Below are positions 57,428 through 64,000 of a stretch of DNA of 64,000 nt, one piece after another (the first letter of the stretch is position 1; each line of letters opens with the position of its first letter). The notes beneath the pieces were generated by a model that was given only the letters and a program-made list of their open reading frames with translations, was not told where the DNA came from and did no database searches. Source of the DNA: Comamonadaceae bacterium OTU4NAUVB1 (GTDB lineage Bacteria; Pseudomonadota; Gammaproteobacteria; Burkholderiales; Burkholderiaceae_C); contig CP099603.1 in the NCBI GenBank assembly GCA_024372625.1, positions 62,001-126,000 on the forward strand, read 5' to 3'. A program made the position numbers and the translations under genes.

Positions 57428-58324
57428 ATGTCCCGTGATCAATACAGCTATACGAATCCGGTCGAACAGTACGGTCGCGTGGAGCCGCCCGTGCAACATC
57501 AGCCGATGCCCGGCGTTCAGGCGCGGATGACGCCAGTGCCCGATCTGGGTGAGGCGACGTATCGCGGCAGCGGACGGCTCGCGGGGCGCAAGGCGTTGAT
57601 CACGGGCGGCGACTCCGGCATCGGCGGTGCCGTCGCCATCGCGTTCGCGCGCGAGGGCGCCGATGTCGTGATCGTGCATCTGCCCGCCGAGCAAGAGGAT
57701 GCCGCGCACATCCTCGGCCACATCGAGAAGGCCGGAAGGAAAGGGCATGCGATCGCCGCCGACATCACGGACGCCGATCGCTGTCGCGCGCTCGTCACGG
57801 AAGCCGTCGACGTGCTCGGTGGACTCGACATCCTCGTCAACAACGCCGGCAAGCAGGTGGCCGTTGCGCGAATCGCGGACCTGTCCGACGCGCAGTTCGA
57901 GCTGACGTTCCGCACGAACGTGTTCGCGAATTTCTGGATCACCAAGGCGGCACTGGCCCACATGTCGGCGGGTGCCAGCATCATCAACACCGCATCGCTG
58001 GAGGCCTACAAGCCGTCACCGGAGCGTCTGGATTACGCGGCCACCAAGGCAGCCATCAACAATTTCTCGAAGGGCCTCGCGCTGCAGGTCGCTTCGCGCG
58101 GCATTCGAGTCAACGTGGTCGCACCCGGGCCGGTGTGGACTGCGCTGCAGGTGTCGGGCGGTGTGTCCGACGAGCAGATGAAGACCTTCGACGACGAGAA
58201 TACCTACAAGCGTTCCGGACAGCCCGCCGAAATCGCGCCCGCCTACGTCTTCCTTGCTTCCGCGGAATCGAGCTATGTCTCGGGCGAGACGTTGAACGTG
58301 AACGGCGGCATGGTCACGCCGTAG
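57428..58324 (+). CDS. SDR-family oxidoreductase, YghA/GsiB-like
   Basis: A 298-aa short-chain dehydrogenase with the N-terminal extension typical of the YghA group (QYGRVEPPVQHQPMPG). Cofactor motif GGDSGIGGAVAIAFAREGADV, NNAGKQ, catalytic Ser in NTASLEAY and YAATK follow. Related enzymes reduce aldehydes or act in stress response. The ATG at 57428 is preferred to one 42 bases upstream. Confidence 0.88.
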   Translation: MSRDQYSYTNPVEQYGRVEPPVQHQPMPGVQARMTPVPDLGEATYRGSGRLAGRKALITGGDSGIGGAVAIAFAREGADVVIVHLPAEQEDAAHILGHIEKAGRKGHAIAADITDADRCRALVTEAVDVLGGLDILVNNAGKQVAVARIADLSDAQFELTFRTNVFANFWITKAALAHMSAGASIINTASLEAYKPSPERLDYAATKAAINNFSKGLALQVASRGIRVNVVAPGPVWTALQVSGGVSDEQMKTFDDENTYKRSGQPAEIAPAYVFLASAESSYVSGETLNVNGGMVTP

Positions 58325-58332
58325 ACGATCAG

Positions 58333-58351
58333 AAGGAAGGCGGTCCTTTTT
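58333..58351 (+). terminator. Weak Rho-independent terminator after the SDR gene
   Basis: AAGGA-AGGCGG-TCCTT followed by three more T. A short stem, but directly behind the stop codon. Confidence 0.4.
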
Positions 58352-58587
58352 CTCCACGGGACGTTGTTGCATGACACGTCATTCAGACCTCTGCCGAGCA
58401 GGGTCCGATTGATCGACAGCGAGATCTGGAGGGTGCCGTCAGTAAGCGCCATGACCATCGAGCCCGTGACGTGCGACCTGTCGACCCGTCGTGTCCGACG
58501 CCACGATGCCCATCCGCCGTACGCGTCGACACGGTAGACGACAAGTGACGTGCCGGCAGGTCAAATGGGTGGCGAAAGAAAGCGATT

Positions 58588-59595
58588 TCACGTCACGGTG
58601 ACGCCAGCGCTTTTCACGATCTTCTCGTACTTGTCCTTCTCGCTGCGGAAGAACACCGCCGCCGAGTCCGGCGCCGTCGGCCCGATGACGTTGCCCTGCT
58701 TGATCAGCGCGTCGCGCACCTCGGGCACCGCCACCGCCGCCACGAACGCATCGTGGATGCGCGCCACGTCGGCGGCGGCCATGCGCGCCGGGCCGATCAC
58801 GCCGAACCAGCCGTCGACCACGCAGTTCGGCAGACCCTGCTCGGCGATGGTCGGCACCTCCGGCAGGATGGGCGAGCGGGCGGCGGTGCAGACGCCGACC
58901 GCCACCATGGCCTGGCTTTTCAGATGCGCCTGGATGGCCGGCACGGCGATCACCGCCATGTCGACCTGGCCGCCGATCAAGTCGGCGATCAGCGGCGCCG
59001 ATCCCTTGTAGGGCACATGTTGCACGCGCACGCCGGCCTCGTCGACGAACAGCGCGGCGCCCAGGTGCAGGATCGTGCCGTTGCCCGAGGAGCCGTAGTT
59101 GTACTTGTCCGGATTGGCCTTGAGCAGCGCGACCAACTCGCGCACCGACTTGACCGGCAGCTTGCGTGGGTTGATCACCAGCGCCAGGGGTGTGCTGCCC
59201 AGCACGGTGATGGGCGTGACGTCGGCGAGGGCGTCGAACGGCAGGCTCTTGTAGACGCTCGGGAAGATCACGTGGTTGTTGGACACCACGCCCAGCGTGA
59301 AGCCGTCCGGCGGCGACTTGACGAGCGCCGTGGTTCCGGTGATGCCGCCGGCACCGGGCTGGTTCTCGATCACGACCGGGTGCTTCAATGCAACGCCCAG
59401 GGCCTGCGAGCAGGCCCGCATGATGGTGTCGACACCCGAGCCGGCGCTCACCGGGAGGATGAAACGCACCGGCCGATCGCTGCCGCCCTGGGCCCGCGCG
59501 GCGGGCGATGCACCGAGCGCCAGGGCTGCGGCGACGCCGAGGAAGTCGCGGCGAGGCAAGCTCCCGTGTGGTGGGTCGAAGGTCTGGATCGTCAT
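58588..59595 (-). CDS. Bug-family tripartite tricarboxylate transporter receptor, Tat-type signal
   Basis: A 335-aa periplasmic receptor. The N terminus has a twin-arginine signal (LPRRDFLGVAAALALG). The family pattern is clear: RFILPVSAGSGVDTIMRAC, IENQPGAGGITGTTALVKSPPDGFTL, HVPYKGSAPLIADLIGGQVDMAV. The ATG at 59595 is chosen over an upstream one inside the spacer. It is the last gene of the operon with the CoA-transferase and the lyase, so it probably imports their substrate. Confidence 0.88.
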   Translation of the reverse strand: MTIQTFDPPHGSLPRRDFLGVAAALALGASPAARAQGGSDRPVRFILPVSAGSGVDTIMRACSQALGVALKHPVVIENQPGAGGITGTTALVKSPPDGFTLGVVSNNHVIFPSVYKSLPFDALADVTPITVLGSTPLALVINPRKLPVKSVRELVALLKANPDKYNYGSSGNGTILHLGAALFVDEAGVRVQHVPYKGSAPLIADLIGGQVDMAVIAVPAIQAHLKSQAMVAVGVCTAARSPILPEVPTIAEQGLPNCVVDGWFGVIGPARMAAADVARIHDAFVAAVAVPEVRDALIKQGNVIGPTAPDSAAVFFRSEKDKYEKIVKSAGVTVT

Positions 59596-59657
59596 GGGTC
59601 GTCTCTCTTCGTTGTGGATGCGTGGCCCCGCCGACGGGCCGGTCTCGCCGGCGCCGC

Positions 59658-60923
59658 TCAAGCCAATGCGTGCCGTTCACGCATCTCGGTGATGGCGTCC
59701 CGACCGTAGCCCAGTTCGGCCAGCAGTTCGTCGGTGTGTTCCCCGAGGGTCGGTGGATCGAGCCGCACGCCGAGCCGTTCGCCGTCCATCGACAGCGGGA
59801 AGAGGGCGGTGCGCGCGGTCTGCCCGGCGCGCTCGCCGTCGGGCAGCCGGATCTCGGCCAGGCCGCCGGTGGCCAGCAGGTGCGGATCGTCGTAGAGGTC
59901 CTCCGGCCGGACGATGGGCGCGAAGGGCAGGCCGTGGCGCTCGAAGATCGCCGACAGCTCGGCCGCCGTGCGTGGCGCCAGGCGCACGCGCAGGTCGGCC
60001 AGCATCGAAGGCCGTGCGCGCACGCGCAGGTTGTTGGTCGCGAGCGACGGGTCGGCGAGCAGGTCGGCGAAGCCCAGCGCCGTGCAGAAGGTCCGCCATT
60101 GCGCATCGCTGACGGCGGCCAGGAAGATCTGCTCGCCGTCCTTCACGGTGAAGACGTCGTACAGCGCCCAGGCCGAGATGCGCTCGGGCATCGGCGCGGC
60201 GGCCTCGCCAGTGATGGCGTACTGCAGCATGTGCTGGCCGACCAGGAAAACGTTGTTCTCGAACAATGCCGAGCGCACCCGCTGACCGCGTCCGGTCTCG
60301 CGACGCTGCATCAGTGCGGCGAGCGCGCCGATGGCGCCGAACATCCCGCCCATAATGTCGTTCACGCTGCTGCCGGCGCGCAGGGGGTCGCCGGGCCGGC
60401 CTGTCATGTAGGCAAGCCCGCCCATCATCTGTACCACCTCGTCCAAGGCGGTGCGGTGCTCGTAGGGGCCAGGAAGGAATCCGGCATGGTCGACGTACAC
60501 CAAGCCCGGATTGAGCCTGGACAGCGCTTCGTGGTCGAGGCCGTAACGCGCCATCACCCCGGGCTTGAAGTTCTGCGCCACGACATCCGCGCCCACGCAC
60601 AGGCGCAGCGCCACCTCCAGACCCTCGGGCGTCTTCAGGTCGAGGGCGATGCTCTTCTTGTTGCGGTTGAACATTGGGAAGAAACCGGCGCCCGCGCCGA
60701 GCAGGCCGCGCGTACGGTCGCCCTCGATGGGCTCGACCTTCACCACGTCGGCGCCCAGGTCGGCCAGCACCATGCCGCAGGTCGGGCCCATCACCATGTG
60801 GGTGAACTCGATGACGCGGATGCCGGCCAGCGGCAGCGGTGCATGGGCCGCGCGGCCGGGAGCGGCGGCGTCGGGGCGAAGGAGCGTGGTGTCGGGATCG
60901 GTCATGGCGTCGATGGCGGTCAT
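59658..60923 (-). CDS. CaiB/BaiF-type CoA-transferase (class III)
   Basis: A 421-aa family III CoA-transferase. Characteristic segments are PLAGIRVIEFTHMVMGPTCGMVLADLGADVVKVEP, the catalytic-Asp region YVDHAGF (GxGxxGP-like loop degenerate) and GGMFGAIGALAALMQR. It moves CoA onto a carboxylic acid. The ATG at 60923 overlaps the lyase stop by ATGA. With the lyase next to it, it probably activates a branched hydroxy-dicarboxylic acid such as 3-hydroxy-3-methylglutarate or citramalate (inference). Confidence 0.88.
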   Translation of the reverse strand: MTAIDAMTDPDTTLLRPDAAAPGRAAHAPLPLAGIRVIEFTHMVMGPTCGMVLADLGADVVKVEPIEGDRTRGLLGAGAGFFPMFNRNKKSIALDLKTPEGLEVALRLCVGADVVAQNFKPGVMARYGLDHEALSRLNPGLVYVDHAGFLPGPYEHRTALDEVVQMMGGLAYMTGRPGDPLRAGSSVNDIMGGMFGAIGALAALMQRRETGRGQRVRSALFENNVFLVGQHMLQYAITGEAAAPMPERISAWALYDVFTVKDGEQIFLAAVSDAQWRTFCTALGFADLLADPSLATNNLRVRARPSMLADLRVRLAPRTAAELSAIFERHGLPFAPIVRPEDLYDDPHLLATGGLAEIRLPDGERAGQTARTALFPLSMDGERLGVRLDPPTLGEHTDELLAELGYGRDAITEMRERHALA

Positions 60924-61936
60924 GCGCTGGCGGCGGTCTGCGGCGCCGCGACGGCGGCCGCGGGCGTGGCCGGCACGAAGGTCTTCGGGAAACCAGCGCG
61001 CCACAGCGTGCCCTGCAGCGTCTGGCCAGCCAGCCAGACGGCGAGGCGCGCGCGCAGGTCCAGCAGGGCCTGCAGGTCGATGCCGGTGGCGATGCCCATG
61101 CGTTCGAGCATGAAGGCGACATCCTCGGTGCTCACGTTGCCGCTGGCGCCGGGGGCATGGGGGCAGCCACCGATGCCGGCGAGACAGGCGTCGAAGCGCG
61201 TGACGCCGACTTCCAGCGCGGCATACACATTGGCCAGCCCCATGCCGCGCGTGTCGTGGAAGTGGCCGCACCAGACGCGGTCGCCAGCGATGCGGATCGC
61301 CTGCTCGAACAGGCGGCGCACCATCGCGGGATCGGCGTAGCCCACCGTGTCGGCCAGGCTCACGCGATCGGCGCCGGCGTCGAGCAGGGCCTGCATCAGG
61401 CGCAGCACCTCCTCGGTCCTCACTTCGCCCTGGATCGTGCAGCCGAAGGCGGTGCCGACGCCGCCGTCGATCAGCGTCCTGGAGCCCGCCGCGTCCCGGG
61501 CGGCGCGCATCCGGCCGACCTCGGCGACCACCTCGTCGGGTGTCCTGCGCAGGTTGGCCAGGCTGTGCGCGTGGCTGGCCGACAGGGGCACCATCATCAG
61601 GTCGGCGCCACCCTCGATGGCGCGTTCGGCGCCCTTCAGGTTGGGCACCAGCACCGAGGCGAAGACGCCGGGCAGCGTCCTGGCGAAAGCCAGCAGCTCG
61701 GCCGTGTCGGCGAGCTGGGGCATCAACCGTGCCGGCACGAAGGAGCCGACCTCGATCTCGTGCTGCCCCGCCGCGTGCGCGGCACGGATCCATTCGATCT
61801 TGATGGCCGTGGGCAGCACGACCGGGATGCTCTGCAGGCCGTCGCGCAGGCCGACCTCGCGGATCACGGCGCGCAGCGGCGCGGCGGCACGGGGCTCGCG
61901 CTGCGTCTGGGCGAGCGTTGGGATGTGGTCGTTCAT
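60920..61936 (-). CDS. Hydroxymethylglutaryl-CoA lyase family protein
   Basis: A 338-aa TIM-barrel lyase. Motifs: REVGLRDGLQS (metal and catalytic residues), EVGSFVPARLMPQLADTAEL, DTVGYADP, GHFHDTRGMGLANV (metal His pair) and GGCPHAPGASGNVSTED with the catalytic Cys. It cleaves HMG-CoA to acetoacetate and acetyl-CoA; citramalyl-CoA is an alternative substrate for related enzymes. It is the first gene of the operon, divergent from a LysR gene. Confidence 0.9.
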   Translation of the reverse strand: MNDHIPTLAQTQREPRAAAPLRAVIREVGLRDGLQSIPVVLPTAIKIEWIRAAHAAGQHEIEVGSFVPARLMPQLADTAELLAFARTLPGVFASVLVPNLKGAERAIEGGADLMMVPLSASHAHSLANLRRTPDEVVAEVGRMRAARDAAGSRTLIDGGVGTAFGCTIQGEVRTEEVLRLMQALLDAGADRVSLADTVGYADPAMVRRLFEQAIRIAGDRVWCGHFHDTRGMGLANVYAALEVGVTRFDACLAGIGGCPHAPGASGNVSTEDVAFMLERMGIATGIDLQALLDLRARLAVWLAGQTLQGTLWRAGFPKTFVPATPAAAVAAPQTAASA

Positions 61937-61995
61937 CGCGTCTGTCTCCTTGTGCCGTCATCGTAGGAATTCCAGACCGCGATGCGACGCAATCT

Positions 61996-62014
61996 GGGAA
62001 CATGCAGGATTCCC
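61996..62014. promoter_or_regulatory. Inverted repeat between the lyase and LysR genes
   Basis: GGGAA-N9-TTCCC lies in the 125-base divergent region. It is a candidate LysR binding site; a looser pair ATTCCAGA/TCTGGGAA (61969-62000) overlaps it. Confidence 0.4.
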
Positions 62015-62061
62015 GATCGGAACATCACGGGGCGTGTCGCCCGCTACGAAGGGCCGCCCCG

Positions 62062-62973
62062 ATGAGAGACCTCGACCTGACCACCCTGCGCCTGTTCGTC
62101 GCCGTGTGCGAGACCGGGAGCCTGAGCCGCGCCGCCGAGCAGGCGCACATCGTCGGCTCGGCGATCAGCAAGCGCCTGGCGCAGCTCGAGGGCGGCCTGG
62201 GCACGCCGCTGCTGGTGCGCCGTCGGCGCGGCGTGGTGCCCACGCCCGCCGGTGCGACCCTGCTCGAGCACGCCCGCGTCGTGCTCGCCGGTGTCGACCG
62301 CCTCGGGCGCGACATGGCGGGCTATGCGGGCGGCGCGCGGGGAATGGTGCGGGTGCTGTGCACGTCCTCCGTGCTGGAGGAATCGCTGGCGCACGACGTG
62401 GCCGACTTCCTGCGCCTGCCGGCGCATGGAGACATCCAGGTCACGATGGAGGACCACATCAGCTCGCAGGTGGTGCGTGGCGTGTTCGAAGGCACGGCCT
62501 CGCTGGGGCTGTGCTGGGACGCCGTCGACACGCAGGGTCTGTCGACGCGGCCCTACCGCACCGATCGGCTGGCCATGGTGATGCACCCGGCGCATTCGCT
62601 GGCGGGTCACCAGCAGCTGCACTACGCGCAGACGCTGGCACACCAACAGGTCGGACTGCCCGCCACCACCATCCTGCAGATCCTGCTGCGGCGGGTCGCC
62701 GCCGAGCAGGGCCTGCAGATCCAGAGCCGCGCCACGGTGTCGAACTTCGACGCCGCGCTGCGCGTGGTGCAGGCCGACCTCGCCCTGGCGGTGGTGCCGG
62801 TCGAGGTGGCCGGCATCTACGCCGGTGCCGTGGGGCTGCGCGTCGTTGCGCTGGCCGACGCCTGGGCGCGGCGACAGTTCGTCGTGTGTTTCAAGGATCA
62901 GGCCACGCTGTCCACCGCTGCGCGGTTGCTGCTCGAACACCTTGCCAACCGGTCCGACCAGCACGGCGATTGA
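62062..62973 (+). CDS. LysR-family transcriptional regulator
   Basis: A 303-aa regulator with an N-terminal winged helix (LRLFVAVCETGSLSRAAEQAHIVGSAISKRLAQLE) and an effector domain. The ATG at 62062 gives the family start MRDLDLTTLRLF. It is divergent from the lyase/CoA-transferase/Bug operon and is the likely activator of it. Confidence 0.88.
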   Translation: MRDLDLTTLRLFVAVCETGSLSRAAEQAHIVGSAISKRLAQLEGGLGTPLLVRRRRGVVPTPAGATLLEHARVVLAGVDRLGRDMAGYAGGARGMVRVLCTSSVLEESLAHDVADFLRLPAHGDIQVTMEDHISSQVVRGVFEGTASLGLCWDAVDTQGLSTRPYRTDRLAMVMHPAHSLAGHQQLHYAQTLAHQQVGLPATTILQILLRRVAAEQGLQIQSRATVSNFDAALRVVQADLALAVVPVEVAGIYAGAVGLRVVALADAWARRQFVVCFKDQATLSTAARLLLEHLANRSDQHGD

Positions 62974-63025
62974 CGGACCGGCGGGCGATCGACGCAGTTC
63001 GCCGCCAGGCGGATCCCTTCGCGCC

Positions 63026-63490
63026 TCACGACGCGACGACCACCACGCCATCGTCATCCATGGCGACGAAGTCTCCGGACTTGAACGGCACGCCCCGCAA
63101 CGTCACGACGTCTCCGGAGTCGGCAGCGAAGCGGCCTCGCGCACGTGCGGGCGAAGTTCCGAGCGCGAAGACGGCGAAATCCCCGCGTTGCAACGCATCG
63201 GCGTCGCGCACCGCGCCGTGGATCAGCGCACCTGCCCAGCCGTTGTCCCGTCCCAGGGTCGCCATGCGGTCGCCGAGGACGGCCACGTCCAGGGACCCGC
63301 CGGCATCCACCACCAGGATCCGGCCTTCGCCAGGCTGGGCGAGTCGCAGCCGGATCGGCTCGGCGTCCTCGAAGGTGCGCACCGTCACGATCCTGCCGGC
63401 AGCGCGCCGGCATCGACCGAACGAACGCCAGGGTCCCGGGCAGATGCGCGCCCCGGCGCCCTCGCTGTCGCAGAGGTCCGCGGTGTTCAT
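63026..63490 (-). CDS. RraA-family protein (RNase E inhibitor or 4-hydroxy-4-methyl-2-oxoglutarate aldolase-like)
   Basis: A 154-aa protein with the RraA order of motifs: MNTADLCD, VRTFEDAEPIR, GRILVVDAGGSLDVAVLGDRMA, NGWAGALIHGAVRDADAL (the Arg-Asp used by the aldolases) and SGDFVAMDDDGVVV. RraA proteins and the aldolases share one fold and cannot be told apart safely here. Its position before a Bug receptor and near the lyase operon favours a metabolic aldolase. Confidence 0.78.
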   Translation of the reverse strand: MNTADLCDSEGAGARICPGPWRSFGRCRRAAGRIVTVRTFEDAEPIRLRLAQPGEGRILVVDAGGSLDVAVLGDRMATLGRDNGWAGALIHGAVRDADALQRGDFAVFALGTSPARARGRFAADSGDVVTLRGVPFKSGDFVAMDDDGVVVVAS

Positions 63491-63503
63491 GCGCGTTCCG
63501 GCT

Positions 63504-64000
63504 TCAGTCCAGGGTGGCGCCGGACTGCCTGACGAGCTTCTGGTGCTTCGCCAGTTCGGCCTGCAGGAAGGCGGGGGCCGCGTCGGGACCGGTGTCCAGC
63601 ACCATGAGGCCCTGGCCCGCGATGGCGGTCTGCGCCTCCGGCGCGTGCAAGGCGGCCTTGATCGCCGCGGCGTAGCCGTCCACCAGGGTCCTGGGCAGCC
63701 CGGCGGGGCCGATCAGGGCGATCCATGCGTCGAAGCCATAGCGCGGCGCGCCGGCCTCGGCCATGGTCGGCACGTCGGGCAGGGCGGTCGAGCGGCGGGT
63801 CGTCGACACCGCCAGTGCCCGCAAGGCGCCGGACTTCACGTGCGGCGCGACCTGCGACACCGAGACGAAACCGAGCTGCACCTGCCCGCCGATCAGGTCG
63901 GTGACCAACGGGCCCGTGCCGCGGTAGGGCACGTGCTTCATGTCGACCCCGGTCTCGCTCACCATCAGCTCGCCGGCCAGGTGCAGCGTGCTGCCGTTGC
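63504..64000 (-). CDS. Bug-family receptor, 5' end beyond the window
   Basis: The last ~165 residues of a Bug/TctC receptor: GSTLHLAGELMVSETG, HVPYRGTGPLVTDLIGGQVQLGFVSVSQVAPHV, then LPDVPTMAEAG and a C-terminal helix. The N-terminal half lies to the right of the window. It is 13 bases upstream of the RraA-like gene, so they share a transcript. Confidence 0.87.
   Translation of the reverse strand, partial: NGSTLHLAGELMVSETGVDMKHVPYRGTGPLVTDLIGGQVQLGFVSVSQVAPHVKSGALRALAVSTTRRSTALPDVPTMAEAGAPRYGFDAWIALIGPAGLPRTLVDGYAAAIKAALHAPEAQTAIAGQGLMVLDTGPDAAPAFLQAELAKHQKLVRQSGATLD

Overview
The window looks like chromosomal DNA of a high-GC betaproteobacterium in the Burkholderiales, most like Comamonadaceae (Variovorax/Acidovorax-type). 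This rests on gene content: several Bug/TctC solute receptors, a fused livM-livG transporter gene, CaiB/HMG-CoA-lyase loci and a typical Burkholderiales cop cluster. No rRNA, tRNA, CRISPR array or intact insertion sequence was seen.

Layout. (1) 0.3-12.6 kb: one long plus-strand catabolic cluster with a branched-chain-type ABC importer (receptor, livH, fused livM-livG, livF), an SDR, a ketoglutarate-semialdehyde-type aldehyde dehydrogenase, an AroE-like dehydrogenase with altered substrate serines, an FAD-linked oxidase, a GMC oxidoreductase, a LacI regulator and a thioesterase. Two LacI-type palindromes precede the first gene. The substrate is unknown; a polyol or cyclic hydroxy acid is my guess. 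(2) 12.6-15.7 kb: a small minus-strand set (SnoaL-like, MBL-fold, DsbA-like) opposite a LysR gene, with a palindrome between. (3) 16.1-36.9 kb: an accessory island. Four related ~32-bp imperfect palindromes in direct orientation (16152, 29416, 32275, 36818) cut it into three blocks. Block A holds a YafO-type toxin-antitoxin pair, arsRBCH, cueR-copA-copZ and a periplasmic copper cluster with a 38-aa Cys-rich secreted peptide. Block B holds a GlxA-type regulator, a UlaG-like lipoprotein hydrolase and a shortened isochorismatase. Block C holds a DUF305/beta-propeller operon and a lipoprotein/ECF sigma/anti-sigma operon. Both block C operons start with the same two-part ECF-type promoter.

(4) 37.1-46 kb: an MscS channel, a DUF2254 membrane protein and three sensor kinases, one with a LOV blue-light domain. 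(5) 46-54.3 kb: a 5'-truncated aldehyde dehydrogenase pseudogene, then a tricarboxylate-type locus (GntR regulator, aconitase A, lactonase-fold protein, two TctC/Bug receptors). (6) 54.5-58.3 kb: katG and an SDR. (7) 58.6-64 kb: a Bug receptor, CaiB-type CoA-transferase and HMG-CoA-lyase operon opposite a LysR gene, then an RraA-like gene and another Bug receptor cut by the window end.

The strongest candidates for something undescribed are the repeat-delimited modular island, the ECF sigma circuit in block C, the toxin-antitoxin pair with an unfamiliar antitoxin, and the 38-aa Cys-rich peptide.
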